Source: Stenotrophomonas sp. 364 (GTDB lineage: Bacteria; Pseudomonadota; Gammaproteobacteria; Xanthomonadales; Xanthomonadaceae). Taken from it: 64,000 bases of DNA. Every line of letters starts with the position of its first letter. Position 1 is the first letter of the stretch. Shown here one piece after another: positions 45,301 to 54,667 of this stretch. Both the position numbers and the translations under genes were made by a program. The stretch spans positions 1,590,001-1,654,000 of the forward strand of contig NZ_CP047135.1 in NCBI RefSeq assembly GCF_009832905.1, written 5' to 3'. Below the pieces are notes generated by a model that saw only the letters and a program-made list of their open reading frames with translations, did no database searches and had not been told where the DNA came from.

Positions 45301-48300
45301 TAACGGCACGTTGTCCGGCACGCCCTCCAGTGCAGGTCCGTACGCGTTCACCGTGGAGGCCACCGACAGCAGCACCGGGATCGGGCCGTTCACCGGCAGC
45401 CGTAACTACAGCGGCACCGTGCAGCCCGGCATTCCGGTGCTCAATCCGGCCACTCTGCCCAACGGGGCGATCGGTGCGGCGTACACGGCGACCTTGTCGG
45501 TGACCCAGGGGGCTGGCGCGCCGTATACCTTCAGCCTCGTGTCAGGCGCACTGCCCAACGGCCTCACCCTGAGCAGCGGTGGCGTGATTTCCGGTACGCC
45601 CAACACGGCCGGCTCGTTTAACGCCGTGGTGCAGGTGACCGATGCCGCCGCACAGGTCGGGCAACGCAGCTACACCCTCACCATCGGTGCGCCGAGCCTG
45701 ACCCTGTCGCCGGCGGCAGGCGCGCTCAACGCCACCTATGCGGCTGCCTACAGCCAGACGTTCAGCGCAGGCGGTGGTATCGCGCCTTACACCTACGCCG
45801 TGACCGCGGGTACGTTGCCGAACGGGATGTCGCTGGCGGCGGCCACCGGTGCGTTGTCGGGCACGCCCACCCAGACCGGTTCGTTCGCGGTCACGGTGAC
45901 CGCGACCGATAGCAGCAGTGGCACGGGTGCACCCTTCAGCATCAGCCAGAACTACACCGTGATCGTCGCGTCGCCCGCCATCGCCATTGCGCCGACAACG
46001 GTGCCCGGCGGCACCGTGGCGATTCCGTACACGCAGGCCCTGTCCGCTACCGGCGGCATCGCGCCGTACACGTTCGCGATCAGCGCCGGCGCGCTGCCGG
46101 CCGGCGTGAGTCTGTCCGGCGCGGGTGTGCTGTCGGGCACGCCGACGGCCAGTGGCACGTTCAACACCACCGTGACGGCCACCGATGCCAACGGCCAGAG
46201 CGGCGCACGGGCGTACTCCGTGCAGGTCGCTGCGCCCACCATCGTCGTGGCCCCGGCAACGCTGCCGTCGCCAGCGCAGGGCCTGGCCTACAGCGCCACC
46301 TTCAGTGCAAGTGGCGGCGTGGCGCCGTACAGCTTCTCGGTCACCGGTGCGTTGCCGCCGGGTCTGTCGCTGACCAACGGCGGCGTGCTGTCCGGGACGC
46401 CGACCGCATCGGGCACCAGCACGTTCACCGTGCTGGCCACCGACAGCTCGGGTGGGGCAGGGCCGCATACCGGCGCACAGAGCTACACGCTGAGCACGTC
46501 GGCCGGTCCGTCCATCGACCAGACCAGCGTGCCGGCCGCCACCGTGGGCAGCGCATACAGCACCACGCTCTCGGCCACGGGCGGCACCGCGCCGTACAGT
46601 TTCGCCCTGGTTTCCGGTGCGCTGCCTGCCGGCATCGTGCTCAGCAGCGGCGGCGCCTTCAGCGGTACGCCGACCCAGGCCGGCAGCTTCGCCGTCACCG
46701 TGCGCGTCACCGACAGCAATGGCATCACCAACCAGCAGGCCCTGATGCTTGTGGCCGGTGCACCGACGCTGGCGCTGACCCCGGCCGCGGGCAGCCTGCA
46801 GGCCGACTACGCGGTGGCCTACTCGACCCCCTTCGCCGGCAGTGGCGGCACCGCGCCGTACACCTACACCGCCACCGGTGCGTTGCCTGCCGGGATCAGC
46901 CTCAATGCAGCCACTGGCGTGTTGTCCGGAACGGCCACGCAGAGCGGCAACTTCCCGATTGCAGTAACCGTGACCGATTCCTCCACCGGTACCGGCGCAC
47001 CGTTCCAGCGGATGCAGAACTACACGCTGGAGGTGGCCGCACCCAACCTGGTGGTAGCGCCGGGCAGCCTGCCCAACGCGGTGGTGGGCGCGGCCTACAC
47101 GCAGACGCTGACCGCCAGCGGTGCGGTGGCGCCGTACACCTACACGCTGCAGGGCGGCAGCTTGCCTGCCGGGTTGCAGCTGGATGCGGCAAGCGGCGTG
47201 ATGTCCGGTACGCCGGTCAGCGCCGGGAGCAGCACGCTGACGGTGCGCGCCACCGATGCCAATGGGCAATCGGTGGACCAGGCCTACACGTTGACCGTGG
47301 ATCCGGCCCAGATCGTGATCGATCCGGCGGTGCTGGCCGCGCCGCAGGTGGGCCAGGCCTACCGGCATGCGTTCAGCGCCACCCGTGGCAACGGCAGCTA
47401 CACCTGGAGCGTGACCACTGGCAGCCTGCCGACCGGATTGGCGTTGTCGGCCGACGGTGTGCTCAGCGGTACGCCCACCAGCATCGGCACCAGCACCTTC
47501 GTGCTCAGTGCCAGTGATGGGCAGAACTATCCCGGCACCCGCAGCATCACCCTGACCGTCAGCCAGGCGCAGGCCGTGGCGGCGGCGCAGACGGTGACGG
47601 TGCTGGCCGGCCAGACCATCACCTTCGATGCCACCACCGGTGCCAGCGGCGGGCCCTTCGACACCGCCGCCATTGCGGCTGCACCGGCCACCGGCAGTGC
47701 CAGCGTCGCCGGCCTGCAGATCAGCTACACGGCGCCGTTGGAGGCCCGTGGCACGGTTGGGTTCACCTACACGCTGGCCAACAGCAGCGGCGTGTCGGCC
47801 CCGGCGCAGGTGACGGTCACCATCAACCCGCAGCCGATCGCTGCCGCGCTCACGGCCAGTGGCCTGGCGGGCACCACCATCAGCGTGGAGCTCACCGAGG
47901 GCGCGCGCGGTGGCCCGTTCACCGCAGCCAACGTGGTGTCGGTGATGCCGGCCAACGCGGGCACGGCCACGGTGAAGGCAAGCGATGTCGGCTACCGGCT
48001 GGAGTTTGCCGCGGCCGGGGGATATGCCGGCGTGGCGCAGCTGGTGTACACGCTCAGCAACGCCTATGCGACCTCCGCACCGGCCACGCTAGCGGTGACC
48101 ATCACCGCTCGCCCCGACCCGACCAAGGACGTTGAAGTGATGGGCATCCTGGATGCGCAGGCCGATGCAACCCGGCGCATGGCCAGCGGCCAGATCAACA
48201 ACTTCCAGCGTCGTCTGGAAAGCCTGCATCGCGGCGGTGGCGACGGTTTCAGCAACGGCATCAGCCTGTCGTCGGCTTCGTCGGGACGGGCAGGGCAGCG

Positions 48301-49264
48301 AGGTAACCTTTCGGCGGTGGACCAGAGTCTGGCCGATTCCCTGCGCATGAACCTGATCGAGCCTGCAGCAGACCCGGCCGATGCCAGGGCCGGGGATGCC
48401 ACCGGCGGCAATGGCGGCCTGCCCGGCGGCATTGCGGTGTGGACCGGCGGCGCGCTCAGCTTCGGCAATGGCAATAACCGCAACGGCCGCAGCTCGGCGG
48501 ACTTCACCACGTCCGGCCTGAGCATGGGCGCAGACAGGCGCATCAGTGACAGGTTCGCGCTTGGCGCGGGCGTGGGCTATGGCCACGACAGCTCCGATGT
48601 CGGCAACAAGGGCAGCCACAGCAGTGTGGACAGCTACAGCGTGGCCACCTATGCCAGCTGGCGGCCGAGCCGCAACACCTACCTCGATGGCCTGGTGGGG
48701 TACCAATGGTTGTCGCTGGACGCGCGGCGCTTCGTTACAGGCAACGGCAACACGGTGCAGGGCAGCCGCGACGGACGCCAGCTGTTTGCCGCGCTGGCAC
48801 TGGGCTACGAACACCGCAGCGAAACCCTGCTGCTATCGCCGTATGCACGACTGGACGTGGCCGACGCCACGCTGGACGGTTACACCGAGCAGGGCCGGGT
48901 GGGCGACACGCTCACCTATGACGAGCAGAAGCTGCGCACCAGCACGGGCAACCTGGGCCTGCGCAGCGAGTACCTGGTGCGCACCGACAGCGGTACCTGG
49001 TTGCCCGGCGCACGCATCGAGTTCCAGCGTGATTTCCAGGGCAGCAATGCGGCCACGTTGCGCTACAGCGACCTGCTGTCCGGGCCGGCCTATTCGGCGT
49101 CGCTGCGCGACCAGTCGCGCAGCCGCACGCTGCTCGGCATCGGGGCGCCGTTCCAGTCCACCTCCGGCTGGTTGTTCCGGTTCGAGTACCAGTTCCTGTT
49201 CGACAGCCAGGCGGGCGACGTGCAGTCGATCCTGATCGGCGCAGAGAAGAAGTTCCTGCCGTAA
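42302..49264 (+). CDS. Giant autotransporter with 18 tandem putative Ig (He_PIG-type) repeats
   Basis: 2320 residues. The ATG at 42302 follows GGGGATAA and gives a long signal region ending near SVHA (residue 44). Eighteen repeats of about 90 residues follow, each with AYS.T..ASGG.APYTF, a LPAG..L segment, LSGTPT and an ATD strand. Two further Ig-like modules (about 1755-1940) and a linker lead to a C-terminal autotransporter beta-barrel (about 2040-2320) ending in GAEKKFLP. It should be exported through its own barrel and displayed as a rod-like adhesin. The divergent collar operon probably works with it. Repeat types recur in higher-order blocks. Confidence 0.9.
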   Translation: MAQGTWVQRAALAVVNQLSAFKLRRVIILTPLWMALLWSASVHAANCPDMVVPDSRTNPSTSPMASGGTIVIDASHCDSFGGIGGSGPGGNPNNYATPHGQVSVNPLTNQVTYTNNGSGAPVDNFTFKDDNGDIINVTVSIGAASSPITVTPANAPKPVIGASYTLSMGSSGGTAPYVYTLGAASLPPGITFSNGTFSGVASGGGTYSATVNVTDAASLSTSKTYTFVVDTPTITLQPPPTMTVNVPYSHQLVGQGGTAPYTTFALDTGSLPPGIALSAAGVLAGTPTAVGSYASSISAFDSSTGTGPYRNATSFTMVVSAAPPIVIAPTTLPDAGVATAYSTALTATGGNSGPYTYAVTAGALPAGLTLGTTGTLSGTPTAGGTFNFTVRATDSASNTGSRAYALVVSAPTISIAPTTLPTLTRNAAYSQTITASGGTGTYTYAVTAGATPVGITLSGTGVLSGTPTTAGSYAFTITATDSSTGSGPYTGSRAYSVTVLQDAPVLGPATLPGGIAGAAYAQSLTVTGGAGAPYTFAIVAGSLPSGLALNTSTGQISGTPTAVGSFPVTMQVTDAGAFTGQRAYTITIAPPVLAIAPSSATLNSPYGSAFSQTFSASGGTGPYAYSVSGALPSGLIFTPATGVLSGTPTQTGTFPITVSVTDATTGAGAPYTASRSYTLNVAAPTIAIAPSTLPAGAAGSSYSQTLTASGGVAPYTFQVTAGNLPAGVSLSASGVLSGTPTAAGTFNVTVQARDANLQAGQRAYAIIIAAPTLSLSPTGGSTLSAAYGVAYSQSFTAVGGNGPYAYSLSGAVPAGVSFNSSTGTLSGTPVQTGSFPLTVTATDSSTGAGAPFSVSDNYTLAVAAPTVVISPATLPPGSVGIAYAQTVTASGGIAPYTFAVTAGALPAGMTLSSAGVVSGTPTAGGSFNWTVTATDAGSMTGARAYTMTISAPTIGITPTTLPNPTQGAAYSAALSASGGTAPYTFSVVAGALPVGMTLNSNGTLSGTPSSAGPYAFTVEATDSSTGIGPFTGSRNYSGTVQPGIPVLNPATLPNGAIGAAYTATLSVTQGAGAPYTFSLVSGALPNGLTLSSGGVISGTPNTAGSFNAVVQVTDAAAQVGQRSYTLTIGAPSLTLSPAAGALNATYAAAYSQTFSAGGGIAPYTYAVTAGTLPNGMSLAAATGALSGTPTQTGSFAVTVTATDSSSGTGAPFSISQNYTVIVASPAIAIAPTTVPGGTVAIPYTQALSATGGIAPYTFAISAGALPAGVSLSGAGVLSGTPTASGTFNTTVTATDANGQSGARAYSVQVAAPTIVVAPATLPSPAQGLAYSATFSASGGVAPYSFSVTGALPPGLSLTNGGVLSGTPTASGTSTFTVLATDSSGGAGPHTGAQSYTLSTSAGPSIDQTSVPAATVGSAYSTTLSATGGTAPYSFALVSGALPAGIVLSSGGAFSGTPTQAGSFAVTVRVTDSNGITNQQALMLVAGAPTLALTPAAGSLQADYAVAYSTPFAGSGGTAPYTYTATGALPAGISLNAATGVLSGTATQSGNFPIAVTVTDSSTGTGAPFQRMQNYTLEVAAPNLVVAPGSLPNAVVGAAYTQTLTASGAVAPYTYTLQGGSLPAGLQLDAASGVMSGTPVSAGSSTLTVRATDANGQSVDQAYTLTVDPAQIVIDPAVLAAPQVGQAYRHAFSATRGNGSYTWSVTTGSLPTGLALSADGVLSGTPTSIGTSTFVLSASDGQNYPGTRSITLTVSQAQAVAAAQTVTVLAGQTITFDATTGASGGPFDTAAIAAAPATGSASVAGLQISYTAPLEARGTVGFTYTLANSSGVSAPAQVTVTINPQPIAAALTASGLAGTTISVELTEGARGGPFTAANVVSVMPANAGTATVKASDVGYRLEFAAAGGYAGVAQLVYTLSNAYATSAPATLAVTITARPDPTKDVEVMGILDAQADATRRMASGQINNFQRRLESLHRGGGDGFSNGISLSSASSGRAGQRGNLSAVDQSLADSLRMNLIEPAADPADARAGDATGGNGGLPGGIAVWTGGALSFGNGNNRNGRSSADFTTSGLSMGADRRISDRFALGAGVGYGHDSSDVGNKGSHSSVDSYSVATYASWRPSRNTYLDGLVGYQWLSLDARRFVTGNGNTVQGSRDGRQLFAALALGYEHRSETLLLSPYARLDVADATLDGYTEQGRVGDTLTYDEQKLRTSTGNLGLRSEYLVRTDSGTWLPGARIEFQRDFQGSNAATLRYSDLLSGPAYSASLRDQSRSRTLLGIGAPFQSTSGWLFRFEYQFLFDSQAGDVQSILIGAEKKFLP

Positions 49265-49270
49265 CCCAAC

Positions 49271-49298
49271 GCGCGCTGCCGTCCTGACGGCAGCGCGC
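49271..49298 (+). terminator. Hairpin terminator of the autotransporter gene
   Basis: GCGCGCTGCCGTC (49271-49283) and GACGGCAGCGCGC (49286-49298) are perfect 13-bp complements six bases after the stop. No T-tract follows. Confidence 0.65.
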
Positions 49299-49383
49299 AG
49301 CGGCGTGGTTCGTGATCGGTTGCGCTGTGCGCCGCCCGTGTTTCTGACATAGTGATGGCGTGTGCGTGCGACACGGCGGAGCG

Positions 49384-50421
49384 ATGCTGCATCCTCAGGA
49401 ATTGTCTTCTTCCCAGATTGGCGTGGCGTTGTCGCATGCATGGGGCGTGCAGGCCAACATGGTGGTGCAACGGCCGACCGGCGCCGATGCGGGCGCCACC
49501 GTGTACCAGGTGATCGCACGCGATGGCGCGCGCTGGTGGTTGAAGTGCCGGCGCTATGCCGTCGATGACGCCGTTTGGAAAGTGCTGCAGTACCTGCGCA
49601 ACCAGCGCGGCCTGGCCGAGATCGCTGCGCCGCAGCCCACACGCGAGGGCGCGCCGGCCCTGCGCCTGGACGGCCTGCAATGGACGCTCTTTGCCTACGT
49701 CGAAGGCCAATCCGGGTTCGAATCGGCGCTGTCACAGGCGCAGTGGCGACGGTTGGGCGCGGTGCTGCGGCAGGTACACGACACGCCGTTGCCCGATGAA
49801 CTTCGCGCCGGGCTGGCGCAGCCGGACTTCGATGACGACACGGCGGTGGAGCGGGTAGGCGCATGGCTGCATCGCAATGATGCGCGCTGGCCCGTGCGCG
49901 ATGACCTCGCCGCTCAGTTCCTGCGCGCCTGGCAGCAGCATCGGCCACGTATTGGCGAGGTCTGGCAGCGCTGTGCGCAGCTGCGTGAGCGACTGCAGGG
50001 TCGTGCATGGGCGCGGGTGCTGTGTCATGGCGACCTGCATGCCGGCAACCTGCTGCTGCGTGCCGACCACGGGCTGTGCCTGATCGACTGGGACGACATG
50101 CTGCTGGCCCCGCGCGAACGCGACCTGATGTTCATCGGTGCGGGTGTGGGGGGGCGCTGGGGGCGCGATGACCCGCCGGGGTTCGCTGAGGGCTACGGCG
50201 CCGTGAGCATCGACCGCGACCGCCTTGCCTACTACCGGCATTGGCGCATCCTGCATGACGTGCAGGAGTTTCATGACCTGCTGCTGGAACCAGGTGCGGC
50301 GTCGCGCCCGCCGGCGCAGCGGCGCCAGGCCCTGCGCTACATGGAGGAGCAGTTTGCGCCGGGGAACGTGGTGGACAGCGCGACGCGCAGCTGGATGGCG
50401 GCCACCGGGCTGCCGGGGTAG
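49384..50421 (+). CDS. APH-fold phosphotransferase resembling spectinomycin kinase APH(9)
   Basis: 345 residues. The kinase core has VLCHGDLHAGNLLL (catalytic loop) and LCLIDWDDMLLAPRERDLMFIGAGVGGRW (metal loop and extension). The segments LGAVLRQVHDTPLP, EGYGAVSIDRDRLAYYRHWRILHD and FAPGNVVD parallel Legionella APH(9)-Ia. That resemblance suggests spectinomycin 9-O-phosphorylation, but a housekeeping small-molecule kinase cannot be excluded. The ATG at 49384 is the first with a purine-rich leader; a GTG 24 bases earlier is possible. Confidence 0.8.
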   Translation: MLHPQELSSSQIGVALSHAWGVQANMVVQRPTGADAGATVYQVIARDGARWWLKCRRYAVDDAVWKVLQYLRNQRGLAEIAAPQPTREGAPALRLDGLQWTLFAYVEGQSGFESALSQAQWRRLGAVLRQVHDTPLPDELRAGLAQPDFDDDTAVERVGAWLHRNDARWPVRDDLAAQFLRAWQQHRPRIGEVWQRCAQLRERLQGRAWARVLCHGDLHAGNLLLRADHGLCLIDWDDMLLAPRERDLMFIGAGVGGRWGRDDPPGFAEGYGAVSIDRDRLAYYRHWRILHDVQEFHDLLLEPGAASRPPAQRRQALRYMEEQFAPGNVVDSATRSWMAATGLPG

Positions 50422-50467
50422 CGCCACCCCACTGGTGGTTGTTGTGTGATCGGGATCGTTGGATGTC

Positions 50468-50490
50468 AGCCACCCATGGGGTGGCTCTAC
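50468..50490. repeat. SMAG/REP palindrome overlapping the EamA gene's stop codon
   Basis: AGCCACCC-ATG-GGGTGGCT plus CTAC. On the minus strand the GTAG head supplies the TAG stop (50489-50487) of the transporter gene. Confidence 0.8.
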
Positions 50491-51410
50491 TCCCCTGGTT
50501 TGGCGCCGGCCGATGCGGCCTGCGAGGCGGCGCGCCGCACCAGTACCGCTTCACGATGGGCGATGTAGGCGTTGGCGCCCAGGATGATGCCGGCACCGAT
50601 CACGGTCCAGCGGTCCAGGGTTTCGCCGAACAGCAGCCAGCCCAGCACGGCAACCAGCGGCAACTGCATGAAGCTGATCGGGGTCAGTGCCGAGACCTCG
50701 CCCAGGCGCAGCGCTCGCGTCCAGAGCAGCTGGCCCACCGTGCCGAACAGGCCCGTGGCAGCCAGCCACAGCCAGGCCATGCCGGTGGGCCACACCCAGA
50801 GGAACACGGCGGGAATCAGCGACAGCGGCACCCAGAACACGTAGGTGTAGAGCACCACGGCATCCGCGCTGTCCACGCGGGTGAGCTGCTTGATCTGGAT
50901 CGCCACCAGCGAACTGAGTACCGCGGCCAGCACGGCCACCAGTGTGCCGGGGGAGAAGCTGGTCGAGCCCGGGCGCACGATGATCAGCACGCCGATGAAG
51001 CCGATGATCACCGCCGCCCAGCGTCGCGCGCGCACGGTTTCGCCGAGCCACAGCACCGCGGCGATGGTGACGAACAGCGGCGTGGAGTACGACAGCGAGA
51101 TGGCCTGCGACATCGGCAGGTGGCCGATCGCCCAGAACGCGCACAGCATCGACGCCAGGCCGATCGTACTGCGCAGCAGGTAGCGCGGCAGCTGCTGGGT
51201 CTTCAGTGACGCGCGCCCCGGACGCAGCAGCATGGGCAGCAACGCCATCAGGCCGAAGGCGTTGCGGAAGAACGCCACTTCCTGGGTGGGCACCGAGCGG
51301 GTGGCGTAGCGGATGGCCACCGCCATCAGCCCGAACGCCAGCGTGCTGCCCAGCATCAACAGTGCCGCACGCAGGGGTGTGGGGGCAGGCAGGGCGAGTG
51401 GCGGTGTCAC
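50487..51410 (-). CDS. EamA/DMT-superfamily transporter
   Basis: 307 residues, about ten transmembrane helices in two EamA repeats ([20 protein letters not shown] ... and ...[15 protein letters not shown] ... [39 protein letters not shown]). Such permeases export amino acids, nucleosides or other metabolites; the substrate is unknown. The GTG start overlaps the murB stop (GTGA), with an alternative GTG one codon earlier, so it is translationally coupled to murB and pyrD. Confidence 0.88.
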   Translation of the reverse strand: MTPPLALPAPTPLRAALLMLGSTLAFGLMAVAIRYATRSVPTQEVAFFRNAFGLMALLPMLLRPGRASLKTQQLPRYLLRSTIGLASMLCAFWAIGHLPMSQAISLSYSTPLFVTIAAVLWLGETVRARRWAAVIIGFIGVLIIVRPGSTSFSPGTLVAVLAAVLSSLVAIQIKQLTRVDSADAVVLYTYVFWVPLSLIPAVFLWVWPTGMAWLWLAATGLFGTVGQLLWTRALRLGEVSALTPISFMQLPLVAVLGWLLFGETLDRWTVIGAGIILGANAYIAHREAVLVRRAASQAASAGAKPGE

Positions 51411-52456
51411 CACTGCGCGCCGATCAGGCGCGGCTCCGGTTCGATCGGGACGCCGAACTTTTCCAGCACCGAGGCCGAGATCTGCCGTGCCAGCGCCAGC
51501 AGCTGCTCGCCGGTGGCCGTGCCATGGTTGACCAGCACCAGCGCGTGGTGCGGCGACACGCCTGCGTCCCCCTCACGGTAGCCCTTCCAGCCACACGCCT
51601 CGATCATCCAGGCCGCCGACAGCTTGCGCCGGGTGTCCTGGTCGGCCGGGTACACCGGCAGGTCGGGGAAATGCTGCAGCACCACCTCCACCTGTTCCAG
51701 CGGCAGCACCGGATTCTTGAAGAAGCTGCCGGCATTGCCCAGTACGTCCGGGTCGGGCAGCTTGCGGCGGCGGATGTTGATCACCGCGTTGGCCACATCG
51801 GCGGCCACCGGCAATTCCACGCCCATCGCCTGCATCTCTTCCGTGATGCCGGCATAGCCCAGGCGCAGCGCGTGCAGCAAGGGTAGGCGCAGTTCAATCG
51901 CGGTGATCAGGTAGCGCTCCGGCATCTGCTTGAACACGCTGTCGCGGTAACCGAACTGGCAGGCCTCGGGATCCAGCCGGACCCACGCAGCCGTCTCGCG
52001 GTCCCAGGCTTCGACGGTCTGGATGAACTCGTCCACCTGCACGCCGTACGCGCCAATGTTCTGGATCGGGGAGGCGCCGGCCGTACCGGGAATCAATGCC
52101 AGGTTCTCCAGCCCGGACAGCCCGTTCTGCAGCGACCACATCACCAGCCCATGCCAGCTGACCCCGGCGCCGGCACGGACCACGGTGTGGTCGGCGCGGT
52201 GTTCCAGGATCTCGATGCTGCGGTTGGCAAACACCAGGACCGTGCCGTCCACGTTGCCGGCCAGCAGCACGTTGCTGCCACTGCCCAGCACCAGCAGCGG
52301 CGCGTCGGCGACCTGGGGCAGCGCCAGTACGTCCGGCAGCAGCGACGGGTCGTGCAGCTCCAGCAGCTGTGCCGCGCTTGCCTCCACGTGGAAGGTGTTG
52401 AGCGCCTTCAGCGATGCGTTCTCAGTCAGGGTCCAGGCAGGCATTGCGTCACTCAT
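51407..52456 (-). CDS. murB: UDP-N-acetylenolpyruvoylglucosamine reductase
   Basis: FAD-dependent reduction of UDP-GlcNAc-enolpyruvate to UDP-MurNAc, the second step of peptidoglycan precursor synthesis. The 349 residues are of type I (E. coli-like) length. The FAD-binding [43 protein letters not shown] and [11 protein letters not shown] with the catalytic Ser, and the C-terminal [13 protein letters not shown] ... NHGTATG are all present. Its ATG overlaps the pyrD stop by four bases. Confidence 0.97.
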   Translation of the reverse strand: MSDAMPAWTLTENASLKALNTFHVEASAAQLLELHDPSLLPDVLALPQVADAPLLVLGSGSNVLLAGNVDGTVLVFANRSIEILEHRADHTVVRAGAGVSWHGLVMWSLQNGLSGLENLALIPGTAGASPIQNIGAYGVQVDEFIQTVEAWDRETAAWVRLDPEACQFGYRDSVFKQMPERYLITAIELRLPLLHALRLGYAGITEEMQAMGVELPVAADVANAVINIRRRKLPDPDVLGNAGSFFKNPVLPLEQVEVVLQHFPDLPVYPADQDTRRKLSAAWMIEACGWKGYREGDAGVSPHHALVLVNHGTATGEQLLALARQISASVLEKFGVPIEPEPRLIGAQW

Positions 52457-53508
52457 AGGGGGGCAACCGCACCGCGGCTGGGGGCCTCGCGGCGTCGGCG
52501 GATGGCTTCAACGCAGTCCTGCACCAGGGCCGGGCCGCGGAAAATCAGGCCGCTGTAGCACTGCACGAGGGCCGCACCGGCGGACATCTTGGCCACCGCG
52601 TCGGCACCGGACTGGATGCCACCGACGCCGATCAGCGGCATCGACTCGGGAAGGCGTGCGCGCAACCGGCGCAGCACCAGCGTGGACTGGCCCAGCAGCG
52701 GCGCGCCGGACAGACCACCTGCCTCCTGCGCGCGCGGATCACCGGCCACCGCACTGCGGTCGATCGTGGTGTTGGTGGCGATCACACCGTCCACCTTCAA
52801 TTCGCTGAGCACGCGGGCGGCCGCATCGATGTCGCGGTCGCTCAGGTCCGGCGCCACCTTGACCAGCATCGGCACGCGCCGGCCATGCTTGGCGGCGAGG
52901 TTTTCCTGGCTGTCGCGCAGCTGCGAGATCAGCTGGCGCAGCGCCGTTTCTTCCTGCAGCTCGCGCAGGCCGGCCGTGTTCGGCGAGGAGATGTTGACAG
53001 TGATGTAGTCGGCCAGCGGATACACCTTCTGCAGGCAGTGCTGGTAGTCGTCGAACGCCTGCTCGTTGGGCGTGTCCTTGTTCTTCCCGATGTTGATGCC
53101 GAGCAGCCCGTGGCGGCGCTTGGCCCGTTCAACATTGCGCACCAGTGCATCCACGCCGAGGTTGTTGAACCCCATGCGGTTGATGATGGCCTGGTGTGCC
53201 GGCAGCCGGAACAGCCGCGGTTTCGGATTGCCTGCCTGCGGACGCGGGGTGATGGTGCCGATTTCGACGAAGCCGAACCCCAGCGCCAGCAGGGCATCGA
53301 TGTGCTCGCCGTTCTTGTCCAGCCCGGCGGCCAGGCCGACCGGATTGGGGAACTCCAGGCCGAAGGCCTTGGTGGGCAGCGGTGCGATACGGCCGGCCAG
53401 CAGGGGCGTGGTGCCGGTGCGGTAGGCCATCTCCAGGCCGCTCAGGCCAAGGCCATGGGCGCGCTCTGCGTCGAAGGCGAACAGGAAGGGGCGGGCAAGC
53501 GAGTACAT
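52453..53508 (-). CDS. pyrD: Dihydroorotate dehydrogenase (quinone), class 2
   Basis: Membrane-associated FMN enzyme oxidising dihydroorotate to orotate in pyrimidine synthesis. 351 residues with the N-terminal amphipathic membrane anchor ([21 protein letters not shown]), the barrel start [33 protein letters not shown], the catalytic Ser region [14 protein letters not shown], and KVAPDLSD with NTTIDR. It heads the pyrD-murB-EamA overlap chain, though the upstream methyltransferase gene ends only ten bases before it in the same direction. Confidence 0.97.
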   Translation of the reverse strand: MYSLARPFLFAFDAERAHGLGLSGLEMAYRTGTTPLLAGRIAPLPTKAFGLEFPNPVGLAAGLDKNGEHIDALLALGFGFVEIGTITPRPQAGNPKPRLFRLPAHQAIINRMGFNNLGVDALVRNVERAKRRHGLLGINIGKNKDTPNEQAFDDYQHCLQKVYPLADYITVNISSPNTAGLRELQEETALRQLISQLRDSQENLAAKHGRRVPMLVKVAPDLSDRDIDAAARVLSELKVDGVIATNTTIDRSAVAGDPRAQEAGGLSGAPLLGQSTLVLRRLRARLPESMPLIGVGGIQSGADAVAKMSAGAALVQCYSGLIFRGPALVQDCVEAIRRRREAPSRGAVAPL

Positions 53509-53517
53509 GGCGTTCTA

Positions 53518-54288
53518 TCAGTCCAGCGTGCCGACAAAGGCACGGGTGTGGTATTCAAAGGCAACCTGGCCGTCCACGGCGTGGGCATCGAACAACTGCT
53601 GCAGCGCCTCCAGCATCGGCCCATGGCGCGGGTGGCCGACCTGGGGCGCGTAGGACGAGGACAGCAGGCGGCCGCGCAGGCCATCGAGGTCCATGCGCTG
53701 CACGTTGGGGAAGCTGGACAGGCCACGCAGGCCCGCACCGAACCAGGCACGCATGGCGTCGTCATCCTGGTAGCGCTCGGCGACCTGGGTGTAATCGGTG
53801 CCGAACTCCAGCAGCAGCTGTTCGTAGCCGATCAGGAACGGCGAGGCGTCCAGCAGGCGGGAATTCCAGAACACCAGCGCCATCCCACCGGGATGCAGGA
53901 TGCGCGACCACTCGCGGCGCACCGCCACGGTATCGAACCAATGGAAGGCCTGGGCGGCAGCGACGAGGCCAACGCTGTCGTCGGCCAGGGTGGTGGCCTC
54001 GGCGGTGCCGTCGACCAGTTTCAGGCGCAGGTAATCGGGGGTCAGCCACTGCTCGGCGGCGGCGCGCATGGCGGCATTGGGCTCCACCGCGATGACCGGG
54101 TGGCCGCTGGCCAGGAACAGACGGGTGGAAATGCCGGTACCGGCGCCGATATCGGCGACCAGGGTTTCGGTGGGCACGCCGATATCGTGATGCAGCCAGT
54201 CCAGCAGGGCCGGCGGGTAATCGGGGCGGTAGCGAACGTAGTCGGCGACGCGGTTGCTGAAGCGTTCGGTCGAATCCGATGCACTCAT
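53518..54288 (-). CDS. Class I SAM-dependent methyltransferase
   Basis: 256 residues. The SAM-binding motif I is VADIGAGTGISTRLFLASG with an acidic residue at the next strand end (VIAVEPN). Then come motif LVDGTAEATTLADDSVGLVAAAQAFHWFD and the post-motif EWSRILHPGGMALVFWNSRL, as in Methyltransf_11/UbiE-like enzymes. The substrate is unknown. GAGG lies before the ATG at 54288; a longer open frame upstream has no better start. Same direction as pyrD. Confidence 0.88.
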   Translation of the reverse strand: MSASDSTERFSNRVADYVRYRPDYPPALLDWLHHDIGVPTETLVADIGAGTGISTRLFLASGHPVIAVEPNAAMRAAAEQWLTPDYLRLKLVDGTAEATTLADDSVGLVAAAQAFHWFDTVAVRREWSRILHPGGMALVFWNSRLLDASPFLIGYEQLLLEFGTDYTQVAERYQDDDAMRAWFGAGLRGLSSFPNVQRMDLDGLRGRLLSSSYAPQVGHPRHGPMLEALQQLFDAHAVDGQVAFEYHTRAFVGTLD

Positions 54289-54295
54289 GGGGACC

Positions 54296-54580
54296 TCACG
54301 ATTGGGATGCGGCAAACAGGGCCAATCCACCGAAAAAGAGCACGAAACCCACCACCACCAGGATGCTGCCGATCACCGCCAGCCAACCCAGCACCAGTCC
54401 GGCGACCGCCAGGCCGTCGCCTTCCAGCGCCTGCGGCTGGCGGCGGATTTCCGCGCGCGCCATGTGGCCGGTGACGATGGCAATGAGACTGCCGAGAAAC
54501 GGAAAGACCGTCCAGCCCACGATGCCCATGATCAAGCTGACTACGGCCAGCGAGCTGGTCTGTCGATAGGGCTGGTTCAT
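54296..54580 (-). CDS. DUF4190 small membrane protein
   Basis: 94 residues with two transmembrane helices (about 10-35 and 55-90) around a short basic loop (GHMARAEIRRQPQALEGDG), the DUF4190 pattern. The function is unknown. The ATG at 54580 has GAGGAAACGG directly upstream, which decides against longer frames. Confidence 0.8.
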   Translation of the reverse strand: MNQPYRQTSSLAVVSLIMGIVGWTVFPFLGSLIAIVTGHMARAEIRRQPQALEGDGLAVAGLVLGWLAVIGSILVVVGFVLFFGGLALFAASQS

Positions 54581-54667
54581 CCGTTTCCTCCATGGCAGAG
54601 CGCCCATGATAGTGCCTGCGCCGGGATTAGCCCATCGGCGCGGGGCGGCGTGCACCCGGGCAGGGCC

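Noticed and set aside
45542..47368. Minus-strand open frame inside the Ig-repeat gene
   Set aside because: It mirrors the repeat of the autotransporter and has no start signal.
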